From Desulfobacteraceae bacterium (GTDB lineage Bacteria; Desulfobacterota; Desulfobacteria; Desulfobacterales; Desulfosarcinaceae), in NCBI GenBank assembly GCA_003599575.1, contig QZKV01000190.1, forward strand, positions 1 through 64,000: a stretch of 64,000 bases of DNA, read 5' to 3'. Numbering within the stretch: position 1 is the first letter of the stretch; every line of letters begins with the position of its first letter. Positions 34,845 through 43,026 of this stretch are shown piece by piece. The notes beneath the pieces were generated by a model. It did not search any database. It was not told the origin of the DNA and worked only from the letters and a program-made list of their open reading frames with translations. A program made the position numbers and the translations under genes.

Positions 34845-36071
34845 ATGAGAATCATCATCAGCGGGATGGGAATAGTATCGGCGATTGGAATGGACGTACC
34901 CGCCTACTGGAATAATTTGGTGTCAGGAAAATCGGGGCTCCGTCCCATTACGTTGTTCGACACATCCAAATATCGTTGCAAGCTCGGCTATGAGGTAGTG
35001 GATCTCGACCCCCAACAGCTCGGCATCACAAAAGGTGTCAATACGTACGATCGCATTCAGTTGTTTACTTCCGGCGCGGCAAAGCTTGCCTGGGGGGATG
35101 CGGGCCTCCATGCCGGTTATTATTCTTCCGAGGATATGGGGGTCGTATTGGGGTCGACTTACGGCTACATTGACAGCGTCAGCAGATTTTACATGGAATC
35201 TTTGAGATACAGCCCCGCCTATGTCAGTCCGATCGCGTTCGCCAATACGGTCATGAATGCGCCCGCCGGAAGGATCGCCATCAACTTCAAGATTAAAGGT
35301 TTATGTTCCACGATTGCCACCGGCGAGTCATCCGGCCTCGATGCAATCGGGTATGCCTGCGATTTTATCCGCACCGGAAGATGCAGGACCATTCTCGTGG
35401 GAGCGGGAAGCGTACTGTGTGAAGGGACATTTATGGGATTCTATTACACACGCCTGCTTTCGGGCAGCAAAGACAAGGAAAGGGAACTATGTTCGCCTTT
35501 TGACAAAAATGGAAACGGCCTGATTCTCGGAGAGGGGGCAGCCATGCTGGTACTGGAGGGACTGGAACAGGCCAGACTGAGAGGCGCTCCAATTCTGGCT
35601 GAAGTGAAAGGCCTGGGGAGTCAGTTCGCCTGCAACCAGAAAGATCCCGAAGACATCATCCAAAGCCATGCCGCTTCCATGCAAGAGGCGATTGCTTCTT
35701 CAAATATCGGGCTCAAGGACATATCACTCATTATCGCCAATGCAAATTCCGATCCGCGCACGGATAATCTGGAAGCGCAGGCCATTAAACGCGTATTCGG
35801 TGATAAAGCAAAAGAGATTACGACGACAGCCATCAAATCAGCAACCGGTGAATGCCTCGATGCGTCCGCATTGATGCAGACATTGGCCGGCGTGTGCGCC
35901 ATCAGGGACGGCAAGGTGCCGCCCATCGTGAATTTAAAGGAACCTATTGAAAGCGACAGAATCAGGTACGCCTATGAGGCTTATGAAAGACCGATCGATG
36001 CGGTGTTGATCAATGCCTTCTCGCACTACGGCAAGAGCACCTCCATGGTCATTTCAGCCTGCAATGAGTAA
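34845..36071 (+). CDS. Chain-length-factor-like KS-beta (dead ketosynthase), pair 1
   Basis: This 408-residue KS-fold protein has all three catalytic positions replaced: Cys to Glu161 (ATGESSGLDAIG), first His to Asn299 (IANANSDP) and second His to Glu336 (SATGECLDAS). The fold is otherwise intact (SPFDKNGNGLILGEGAAMLVLE). In type II polyketide and aryl polyene systems such proteins pair with an active KS and set chain length. Its Glu at the Cys position differs from the Gln of classical CLFs. The ATG at 34845 follows GAGGTGGCT and aligns with sister proteins; an earlier ATG at 34818 overlaps the upstream gene. Confidence 0.88.
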   Translation: MRIIISGMGIVSAIGMDVPAYWNNLVSGKSGLRPITLFDTSKYRCKLGYEVVDLDPQQLGITKGVNTYDRIQLFTSGAAKLAWGDAGLHAGYYSSEDMGVVLGSTYGYIDSVSRFYMESLRYSPAYVSPIAFANTVMNAPAGRIAINFKIKGLCSTIATGESSGLDAIGYACDFIRTGRCRTILVGAGSVLCEGTFMGFYYTRLLSGSKDKERELCSPFDKNGNGLILGEGAAMLVLEGLEQARLRGAPILAEVKGLGSQFACNQKDPEDIIQSHAASMQEAIASSNIGLKDISLIIANANSDPRTDNLEAQAIKRVFGDKAKEITTTAIKSATGECLDASALMQTLAGVCAIRDGKVPPIVNLKEPIESDRIRYAYEAYERPIDAVLINAFSHYGKSTSMVISACNE

Positions 36072-36127
36072 AAAGGACCTCGCGAATTCAGCCGAAACTT
36101 AACGAAGCGGCACGGGGGACTCCGGAT

Positions 36128-37342
36128 ATGAGCAAGAGAGCAGTCATTACGGGATTGGGGGTTGTCTCTCCCATTGGAATCGGCATCGATGCCTTCTGGC
36201 GGGCAGCGACATCCGGGGAATCAGGTATCGGACCGATAACAAAGTTCGACACATCCGAATATAAAGTACATATCGCCGGAGAGGTAAGATCTTTCGAACC
36301 CGTCAAGCCGATATACGCACAATATCTTCCACTTCTGGGTGAACAGGCCCAATTCGTACTGAGCGCAACGAGCATGGCCTTAAGGGATGCCGGAGTAACT
36401 ATCGGAGACTGCGATCCATCCCGAGTGGGTGTGGTCATCGGAAACCTGTATGGAGAACCCCGACTTTTGGAGACGCACGTGCGTACTTCGATCACCGCAG
36501 GAATCAAGGGAATAGATCCGGAATCCATCTTCGCATATCCTTATACGGGCTTGTCTTCCATTGTTTCCTCCGAGCATCAAATCAGAGGTCCGAGTGAAAC
36601 CATCTTCGCTGCGTGCTCAAGCGGAAATATCGCCATCGCCAGGGCGTGTGATCTTATTAAGATGGATGTCGCCGACATCGTCATCGCTGGAGGGGTGGAA
36701 TCGACAAGCCAGGCCGTGTTCTCCCATTTTCATGAGCTGCGTCTGCTGGCCCCGGAATTGTGTCAGCCGTTTGATAAAAACCGCAAGGGACTCGTCGTTG
36801 CGGAGGGGGCCGGTATCGTGGTCATACAGTCGCTGGAGAGCGCACTCCGGCAGGGAAGGAAAATTTATGCCGAGATAGCGGGCTACGGGATGAGCTGTGA
36901 TGCACATCATCCCTCTTCACCCCACCCGAATGGCGCCGGAATCGCTTCCGCCATGATCGCTGCTCTCAGCGATGCGCAACTCAGGCCGGAGGATATCGGC
37001 TATATCAGCGCCCATGGCACTGGAACAAGAATGAACGATAAGATCGAAACACGCGCGATCGAGCAGTTGTTTGAAAACAGGGATGACCTCCTGGTGAGTT
37101 CGATCAAATCCATGATCGGTCATTCTATGGGTGCATCGAGCGCCATTGAGGCGATTGCCTGCTGCATGGTGCTGGACGATCAGATTGTTCCTCCAACCAT
37201 CAACTATTACGATCCCGACCCTGAGTGCGATCTGAACTATGTCCCGAATGAATCGACCGAGGCGTCCGTAAATATATGCATGAATAATTCGCTCGGATTC
37301 GGCGGTATTAATGCCTCGGTCATATTAAGAGCGGTCCGCTGA
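36128..37342 (+). CDS. Ketosynthase 3 (KS-alpha), active-site complete, pairs with the next gene
   Basis: This 404-residue FabF-fold protein has Cys163 (IFAACSSGNIAIA), His296 (SAHGTGT) and His332 (SMIGHSMGASS). The next gene encodes another catalytically dead KS. Together with the 33.6/34.8 kb genes this gives two consecutive alpha/beta pairs, which argues for two distinct condensing heterodimers, perhaps acting on different chain lengths or substrates. Confidence 0.92.
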   Translation: MSKRAVITGLGVVSPIGIGIDAFWRAATSGESGIGPITKFDTSEYKVHIAGEVRSFEPVKPIYAQYLPLLGEQAQFVLSATSMALRDAGVTIGDCDPSRVGVVIGNLYGEPRLLETHVRTSITAGIKGIDPESIFAYPYTGLSSIVSSEHQIRGPSETIFAACSSGNIAIARACDLIKMDVADIVIAGGVESTSQAVFSHFHELRLLAPELCQPFDKNRKGLVVAEGAGIVVIQSLESALRQGRKIYAEIAGYGMSCDAHHPSSPHPNGAGIASAMIAALSDAQLRPEDIGYISAHGTGTRMNDKIETRAIEQLFENRDDLLVSSIKSMIGHSMGASSAIEAIACCMVLDDQIVPPTINYYDPDPECDLNYVPNESTEASVNICMNNSLGFGGINASVILRAVR

Positions 37343-37411
37343 AGACGCGGGAATGGTTCGATTTCATTACTTGCAACAGCGGTCATAATTGTTCGCGAAA
37401 AAGAAAATCGA

Positions 37412-38650
37412 ATGGGGCGAAGAGTCGTCATAACCGGAATAGCGGTCTTATCCCCACTGGGCGGAAGTCCAGGCGAATTCCGTGACAAAATCCGGTCGGG
37501 CGGTTCAGGAATCAGGGAGATAAATCGCTTCGATACGGACGGTCTTGGCTGCAGGCGGGCAGGCTGTGTGGACGAAGCCAAGCTGTTTGAATCGGCGGGA
37601 AAACTGAACAAATATCTCTCGCTAAACACCAAAATGCTGACCGCATCCTGTGAATTGCTCCTTATGGACTCCGGATATTCCGCGAAGGAGTGCCGGGAGG
37701 ATTCCGTCGGAATGATTATAGGTTCCATGTACGGAAATTATGAAAGATCGACAGAGTACATTTCGAAATTTACAAGGCATGGCCTTGCCGGAATTACTCC
37801 AATGGACGGGATCGATGCCGGTCAAAATCCGGCCATGAACTACGCTTCGATCCAAATTAAGGCCACGGGAATTCATAAAATGATTTCTTCGGGAATCTCC
37901 TCCGGCCTGGATGCTGTCGGCAGTGCCTATCAGTATATAAAGAACGGAAGGGCCGTTGCGGTCGTTGCCGGAGGGCATGAAAATATTTTTAAAGAAATGA
38001 TTTATTTCTATGCTGCCAAGGGATTGTTGAGTCAGGCCTCTGGTCGCGCTGATGCGGGGATCAGGCCTTTCGACCAAATGCGTTCCGGGATTCTACTCGG
38101 GGAGGGAAGCGCTGTTTTATTCCTGGAGGAATATGAACACGCGGTGAAAAGGAAGGCCAGAATATATGCTGAAATAACTGGATATGCGAATGGCTTTGCC
38201 CCACCGAAAGGCAACGGACAATATCAACCGTCGGATCGGCAGCCGGACGTGGTGTCGTACGCGCTTAAAAGCGCCCGCCTGAAACCTGAAAGTATATCTT
38301 ATATCAATGCATGCGCCAACGGAAGCAGGAGCGGGGATAGGATGGAAGCGGCCCTGATATCAAAGGTTTTTCAGAACTCAAGAAATCGTGTGCCCATCAC
38401 CTCTATCAAGGGAGCTGTCGGGGAATGTTGCGGGGCTTCGGGAGCGATGCAGTGCATCAGTGCCGTTCATTCCATTGCGGATGGTGTGATCCCGCCCACA
38501 TTGAATTGCACCGATCCCATCTTCGAAGGCAACTCATCAATCCGCGTCGCCCGTATCAAAATGGAAAAAAACATTGAGAATGTCATGATCAATGCGTTCG
38601 ATTGCCATGGGTTCAGAAGCTGCCTCATTGTCAGTCATTTTAAAAAATAG
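37412..38650 (+). CDS. Chain-length-factor-like KS-beta (dead ketosynthase), pair 2
   Basis: This 412-residue KS-fold protein has all three catalytic residues lost: Cys to Ile162 (SSGISSGLDAVG), first His to Cys301 (INACANGS) and second His to Glu338 (GAVGECCGAS). It retains the fold (PFDQMRSGILLGEGSAVLFL). The Glu at the second His position is shared with the other plus-strand CLF-like protein, which suggests a common origin of the two beta subunits. It probably forms a heterodimer with ketosynthase 3. Confidence 0.88.
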   Translation: MGRRVVITGIAVLSPLGGSPGEFRDKIRSGGSGIREINRFDTDGLGCRRAGCVDEAKLFESAGKLNKYLSLNTKMLTASCELLLMDSGYSAKECREDSVGMIIGSMYGNYERSTEYISKFTRHGLAGITPMDGIDAGQNPAMNYASIQIKATGIHKMISSGISSGLDAVGSAYQYIKNGRAVAVVAGGHENIFKEMIYFYAAKGLLSQASGRADAGIRPFDQMRSGILLGEGSAVLFLEEYEHAVKRKARIYAEITGYANGFAPPKGNGQYQPSDRQPDVVSYALKSARLKPESISYINACANGSRSGDRMEAALISKVFQNSRNRVPITSIKGAVGECCGASGAMQCISAVHSIADGVIPPTLNCTDPIFEGNSSIRVARIKMEKNIENVMINAFDCHGFRSCLIVSHFKK

Positions 38651-38732
38651 CTTTTAATGCACCGATCGCCGCGGCAAAGTCGTTCAGGCAGGTCCTTTCG
38701 AGAATAAGAGATAAACATAGGGGAGGATTTCG

Positions 38733-39470
38733 ATGGAAAATAAAGTCGCAATCGTCACCGGCGCATCGAGGGGGATTGGAAGAGCCATAGCACTTGAACT
38801 GGCCAGGAGTGGATGCCGCATCGCTTTCAATTATCTGTCGAGCGATGATCAGGCGAACGCCTTGAGCAAAGAAATAAAGGAATTGGGTGCCGAAGCCGTC
38901 GGGTATAAAGTCGATATCAAAAATTACGCTGCCGTGAACGAAATGGTCAGGAACATCAAGACTTCTTTCGGAAGCATCGATTTTCTCGTAAACAATGCCG
39001 GGATCAATCGCGATACGAGTCTCCTGACCATGACCGAAGAAGACTGGGACGAGGTCATCGGCATCAATCTGAAAGGCGTTTTCAACTGCACACGCTCCGC
39101 CATTTACACCATGATGAAACAAAAAAAAGGACGGATTATCAATATAACTTCGATCAGCGGGCTGATCGGACAGCGCGGCCAGGTGAACTACGCCTCATCG
39201 AAGGCGGGCATCATCGGATTTACGAAATCCCTGGCCAGAGAAATTGCTCCCTTGAATATGACTGTGAATGCTCTGGCGCTGGGTTACATCGATACGGACA
39301 TGACGTCCCATCTTTCTGAGATGCAGAAGAAAAAGGCTTATGAAAAAATTCCTCTGGGCCGGTTCGGCTCCGTGCAGGACGTGGCCAGGATAACGGCATT
39401 TCTGCTGTCCGATGCCGCTGCTTACATTACCGGCCAGGTCATTGCCGTTGACGGGGGAATTGCTATGTGA
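38733..39470 (+). CDS. FabG-like 3-ketoacyl-ACP reductase (SDR)
   Basis: This classical short-chain dehydrogenase of 245 residues has the cofactor motif TGASRGIG, NNAG at 87-90, and catalytic Ser140, Tyr153 and Lys157 (NITSISG, VNYASSKAG). The C-terminal DAAAYITGQVIAVDGG is typical of FabG. It reduces 3-ketoacyl-ACP to 3-hydroxyacyl-ACP with NAD(P)H and is the only ketoreductase in the cluster, so every condensing pair must share it. A strong RBS (GGGGAGGATTTCG) precedes the ATG. Confidence 0.93.
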   Translation: MENKVAIVTGASRGIGRAIALELARSGCRIAFNYLSSDDQANALSKEIKELGAEAVGYKVDIKNYAAVNEMVRNIKTSFGSIDFLVNNAGINRDTSLLTMTEEDWDEVIGINLKGVFNCTRSAIYTMMKQKKGRIINITSISGLIGQRGQVNYASSKAGIIGFTKSLAREIAPLNMTVNALALGYIDTDMTSHLSEMQKKKAYEKIPLGRFGSVQDVARITAFLLSDAAAYITGQVIAVDGGIAM

Positions 39471-39488
39471 TGCAAAAGGGGGGGAAGT

Positions 39489-40811
39489 ATGTCGACAAGA
39501 GAGAATTGCCCGCAACAGGTGAAAAATCCCTTTAAAGTTCGATCCACCGCGCCGTTGTTTTTCTATCCTATGTTTCATCCAGGCAAGGACATGATGACGC
39601 GGGATAAAATAAACTCTTTCATCGGAAACCTGCAGAATCCGTGTGTCCCCTCAAAGAAGGCCGAGATATATGTCCATATCCCCTTTTGCGACAGTTTTTG
39701 CCATATGTGTGCGTGTTACAAGACCCATACGCCCCGGGACAAGAGCATCCTGGCCCGGTATGTGGAACTGCTGAGAAGGGAAATGGATTATTACGCGGGT
39801 ACGCCATATGTACAGGCCCTGGAGATAGAATGCGTGTATTTCGGCGGCGGGACACCTAGCACGCTGACCAGGGAGCTTATCGAAGAGTTGATTACGCACA
39901 CGAAAAGCCGTTTCAATATCTCAGGGAATAAAGAAATAACGTTCGAAGGAGACGTGAGGACATTAAAGGACCGAGACCGGCTGGAGGCCTTGAGAAGATC
40001 CGGGTGCAACAGGGTGAGCTTCGGCGTGCAAACATTGAATAAGACAGCAAGGAAGCTCTCCGGCCTTGTCCCGACCCTGGAGGAAATCAAAGAGTGCATT
40101 CATACTCTGAGAGCATATGGCTATAAAATCAATTTCGATTTGATGTTCGGGCTACCCGGGCAAGATATGGACATATGGAAAGAAGATCTGCAGGCCGCTG
40201 TTGAACTCGGGGTGGAGGGTATAGACATTTACGAGACGATCGTTTACCCGACTACAAAATTATTCCAGTTGCGCCACAAACGGCCAATGGCCGATGGCGG
40301 TCAACGGATGGAAATGCTGAGCTTTGCGATCGAATATCTGGGAACAAACAGCTTTGTGCAGAAGTCCAAAGCCATACATGAGAAGGATGGAAATGAGTTC
40401 AAGTTGCTGCAACTGGGTCATGAATCGCCGGATACAGTGGCTATCGGCGATAGTGCCATAGGCTATTTAAACAACTATGCGTACCGAAACGTATCACCGT
40501 TAACCGCCTATATGAACCGGGGAAATCATGCTCCGCTTCCATTGCGTCTGGGAATAGAGTTGGACAAAGAAGATTATTATGCGCGCCGGATGCTCATATT
40601 GCCCAAAATTCTCAAGATCAGCAAAAGCAAATACAGTGAGGAAATCCGACATTACAGAGATAAAGTAAATGAAATGATCGATATGAATCTGATCGAGGAG
40701 GACGCTGAATATCTAAAATTGACGCCACTGGGAAAATTGTGGACGGACAATATCGCTTATGAGTTAATTCCTTCCCGAAAGAGGGGAAGAATGTGGAAAA
40801 TCATGTATTGA
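39489..40811 (+). CDS. HemN/HemW-like radical SAM enzyme, cluster copy 3
   Basis: This 440-residue protein has Cys67-x3-Cys71-x2-Cys74 plus a fourth Cys76 (CDSFCHMCACY), so alone among the three copies it keeps the CxC of true HemN. Other motifs are VYFGGGTPSTLT, GCNRVSFGVQTLNKTARKLS and FDLMFGLPGQDMDIW. It is most similar to the copy at 31.6-32.9 kb. A ferredoxin gene starts right after its stop, suggesting coupled electron delivery. A conversion of the acyl chain such as methyl transfer, cyclopropanation or cyclisation is inferred, not shown. Confidence 0.87.
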   Translation: MSTRENCPQQVKNPFKVRSTAPLFFYPMFHPGKDMMTRDKINSFIGNLQNPCVPSKKAEIYVHIPFCDSFCHMCACYKTHTPRDKSILARYVELLRREMDYYAGTPYVQALEIECVYFGGGTPSTLTRELIEELITHTKSRFNISGNKEITFEGDVRTLKDRDRLEALRRSGCNRVSFGVQTLNKTARKLSGLVPTLEEIKECIHTLRAYGYKINFDLMFGLPGQDMDIWKEDLQAAVELGVEGIDIYETIVYPTTKLFQLRHKRPMADGGQRMEMLSFAIEYLGTNSFVQKSKAIHEKDGNEFKLLQLGHESPDTVAIGDSAIGYLNNYAYRNVSPLTAYMNRGNHAPLPLRLGIELDKEDYYARRMLILPKILKISKSKYSEEIRHYRDKVNEMIDMNLIEEDAEYLKLTPLGKLWTDNIAYELIPSRKRGRMWKIMY

Positions 40812-40822
40812 AAGGAATCCAG

Positions 40823-41023
40823 ATGGATTACAGGATAACAGATCAATGTGTGGTCTGCTGGCGATGCATGGATTCATGTCCGAACGGAGCCATTATCGAT
40901 TGTGAAATACACGTCACGGACAAATATTCGATGCCCGGCGTTACGATCAATGACCTTGAATGCAGTAAATGCGGCCTATGCAAGGAGGTCTGTCCGGTTG
41001 ATGCGATTGTTGTGAATGAATAA
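40823..41023 (+). CDS. 2[4Fe-4S] ferredoxin
   Basis: This 66-residue ferredoxin has two clusters, CVVCWRCMDSCP and CSKCGLCKEVCP, separated by about 28 residues. The ATG at 40823 is chosen because AAAGGAATCCAG precedes it; an earlier in-frame ATG at 40793 would overlap the radical SAM gene by 19 bases. It lies 11 bases after the third HemN-like gene and is the likely low-potential electron donor for the five radical SAM enzymes. Confidence 0.92.
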   Translation: MDYRITDQCVVCWRCMDSCPNGAIIDCEIHVTDKYSMPGVTINDLECSKCGLCKEVCPVDAIVVNE

Positions 41024-41092
41024 CGGCGCAGGAAGCGGCCAATCATCCGGACGGCCGCGAATCTGCTTGGGAGTAACCGATAACAAGAGTGG

Positions 41093-41548
41093 ATGAAGAA
41101 GATGCTTGACTCCAGCTATGAAGGGAAGGCTTTAAAGCCGTTTACGTCCCGTATTGAAAGAGAGGATATCAGACAATTCTGCCGGGCCCTGGGGGACGAG
41201 AACCCAGTTCACCATAACAGGGATTTGGCGGCAGGCAAAGGATACAAGGACGTTCCCGCCCCGCTCACCTTTTGTACTACCTTGCTGTTCAAGGGTTGTC
41301 CCGGACTATGGCAGATATTGCAGGACATCGGACTGGATATCAACAGGATGCTGCATACCAAAGAAGAGTACGAGTTCTTCGGGGTTGTCTATCCCGGCGA
41401 CCACCTGCAAAGTTCCCTATCGATCGATCTGGTCCATTCCACTGCAACGACCGATATCGTCTCGATCAGGAACAGTGTCACCAGAGATGGGGAGCAGGTT
41501 GTTATTGTCAAGACGACATTAATATCCCCCAGGAGGCCAATCGCATGA
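41093..41548 (+). CDS. MaoC-type dehydratase, first subunit
   Basis: This 151-residue hotdog protein resembles the N-terminal (FAS1-dehydratase/HadA-like) half of MaoC hydratases: IEREDIRQFCRALGDENPVH, PLTFCTTLLF and YEFFGVVYPGDHLQ. It overlaps the following MaoC gene by four bases (ATGA). Such halves usually stabilise and bind substrate while the partner supplies the catalytic Asp/His, as in mycobacterial HadAB. It offers a second dehydration route beside FabZ. Confidence 0.82.
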   Translation: MKKMLDSSYEGKALKPFTSRIEREDIRQFCRALGDENPVHHNRDLAAGKGYKDVPAPLTFCTTLLFKGCPGLWQILQDIGLDINRMLHTKEEYEFFGVVYPGDHLQSSLSIDLVHSTATTDIVSIRNSVTRDGEQVVIVKTTLISPRRPIA

Positions 41549-41967
41549 GTGGACTTCATTATGATGAATTGAATATTCATTGTCCATTGCCGTCCATGCA
41601 GAAGGGGCTGCTTACGCAAAGCCAAATATGGCAATATGCGAAGGCATCAGGAGATTCGAACCCGATTCATATCGACGACTCGGCTGCTAAAAACGCCGGA
41701 TTGGACGGGACAATAGCCCATGGAATGCTGGTCATGGGATTATTGGGCGAAATGATTTCAACTTGGGCCGGCATTCAAAATATAAAGACCTATCGGGTCA
41801 GGTTCAAAGGGGTCGCAAAACCGGGTGACATTTTGACCTCTCGTGGAGAGATTGTGAAAAAATATGTGTCAGGCAACGACAAAATCATCGAGTGTAAGGT
41901 ATTGGTCGAAAATCAGCGCAAGGAGATCATCGTGGATGGATCTGCAGCTATACGGTGTCAAGATTGA
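41545..41967 (+). CDS. MaoC-type dehydratase, catalytic subunit
   Basis: This 140-residue hotdog protein has the R-hydratase motif with Asp37 and His42 (ASGDSNPIHIDDSAAKNAG) followed by TIAHGMLVMGLLG. The start at 41545 follows AGGAGGCCAATCGC and overlaps the previous stop. With its partner it should dehydrate 3-hydroxyacyl-ACP. It is the last gene of the plus-strand arm and faces the flavodoxin-ferredoxin gene 40 bases away. Having two dehydratase types suggests double bonds of different position or geometry, or different chain lengths. Confidence 0.88.
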   Translation: MSGLHYDELNIHCPLPSMQKGLLTQSQIWQYAKASGDSNPIHIDDSAAKNAGLDGTIAHGMLVMGLLGEMISTWAGIQNIKTYRVRFKGVAKPGDILTSRGEIVKKYVSGNDKIIECKVLVENQRKEIIVDGSAAIRCQD

Positions 41968-42007
41968 AACCGGCAAAGGAGATTTCATGTAAAGAGCCGT
42001 TCCGGGC

Positions 42008-42883
42008 TCAACTTTCACTCCGATTCAGCCGTTCCGTGCGTCCTCTCCGGTGAGCAACGCGTACGTAATCCAATTCCGGATTGCTCGCCGCGCGGGCGAT
42101 GTTGCCGTCGTAGAAAGGTGAGAAACTCTGCCAGCTCATTGGCGAAGTGATGGCCTCTGCAGGGCACCTCATTTCACAATAAAGACAGAGCAGGCATTTT
42201 CGACCCCACTGCGGCCTTCCGTCGCTTCCGGCATGGATATTTCCTGTGGGGCAGATCTCCACACAGAGCCCGCAGCCCGTGCAGTCGGTTTTTTTGACCG
42301 CAAAAAACCGCGCGAAGATGTGTCTGACAAGCCACCGATTGAGCGTAAGCCGTTGCAGGCGGTAAATGAAATCCGGAGGCTTGTCTTCGGCCGGCCTGAC
42401 GTACTCGGCTCCTGCCAGACGTGCAGCCAGCTGGCGACCGAACACTTCGGAATTCGTCCGGTCTGCTTGGACTGGGTGACCGGGTGAAAAAAGGTATCCT
42501 TTCTTCAGGTAGCCTAAAAAATAGTCTGCTCCCCGACTGCGGAAGTAGCCTAACTCCCTCATTTTCTTGTGCATCAACACTCTCCTCACAGATGTTCCGG
42601 CGTTGCCGGGATAAGTCCCGTAGGTGATAAATACGAATGCCGGCAGGCCGGGGAGATCCGGCAGACCGCCCAGGTAGTCCCATATAATAAATGGTGGCTG
42701 AAAATAATAGACGGGAAAGCCGATTCCCAGAAGATCGGAACCGGCAAGATCCGGCGGTGCATGATTGATTAAATTGTACAGCTCGACGTCGCGACCGAAG
42801 TTCCTCAGGCCGGTTGCAATGGATTCGGCGACTTGAGCGGTGGCCCCGCCTTGAGAGAAATACACAATCCGGCTTTTGGTCAT
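42008..42883 (-). CDS. EFR1-type flavodoxin-ferredoxin fusion
   Basis: The protein has about 291 residues. The N-terminal flavodoxin-like domain binds FMN (KSRIVYFSQGGATAQVAESI, then LLGIGFPVYYFQPP). The C-terminal part has two 4Fe-4S motifs, CTGCGLCVEICP and CLLCLYCEMRCP. EFR1 proteins are thought to carry low-potential electrons. It is the last gene of the minus-strand arm, after a KS/CLF pair, and with the ferredoxin at 40.8 kb gives the cluster its own electron supply. The ATG at 42883 follows TGTGGAGACCCC. Confidence 0.85.
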   Translation of the reverse strand: MTKSRIVYFSQGGATAQVAESIATGLRNFGRDVELYNLINHAPPDLAGSDLLGIGFPVYYFQPPFIIWDYLGGLPDLPGLPAFVFITYGTYPGNAGTSVRRVLMHKKMRELGYFRSRGADYFLGYLKKGYLFSPGHPVQADRTNSEVFGRQLAARLAGAEYVRPAEDKPPDFIYRLQRLTLNRWLVRHIFARFFAVKKTDCTGCGLCVEICPTGNIHAGSDGRPQWGRKCLLCLYCEMRCPAEAITSPMSWQSFSPFYDGNIARAASNPELDYVRVAHRRGRTERLNRSES

Positions 42884-43026
42884 GGGGTCTCCACATCGAA
42901 GTTTGCAAAAATTCATTTTGGCAATAGCCCACAGGCTGTGTTGGCCAGCGGTTCATTGCTTGCAAAATAGGTTTTACACTACCCTGCTGAATTGCCCATT
43001 CCGTGTGAATCCATGCATAACCATGT

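Noticed and set aside
42260-42966. Frames overlapping the flavodoxin-ferredoxin gene on both strands (for example 42174-42965 minus)
   Set aside because: They lack motifs, whereas the EFR1 frame carries a flavodoxin domain and two 4Fe-4S signatures.
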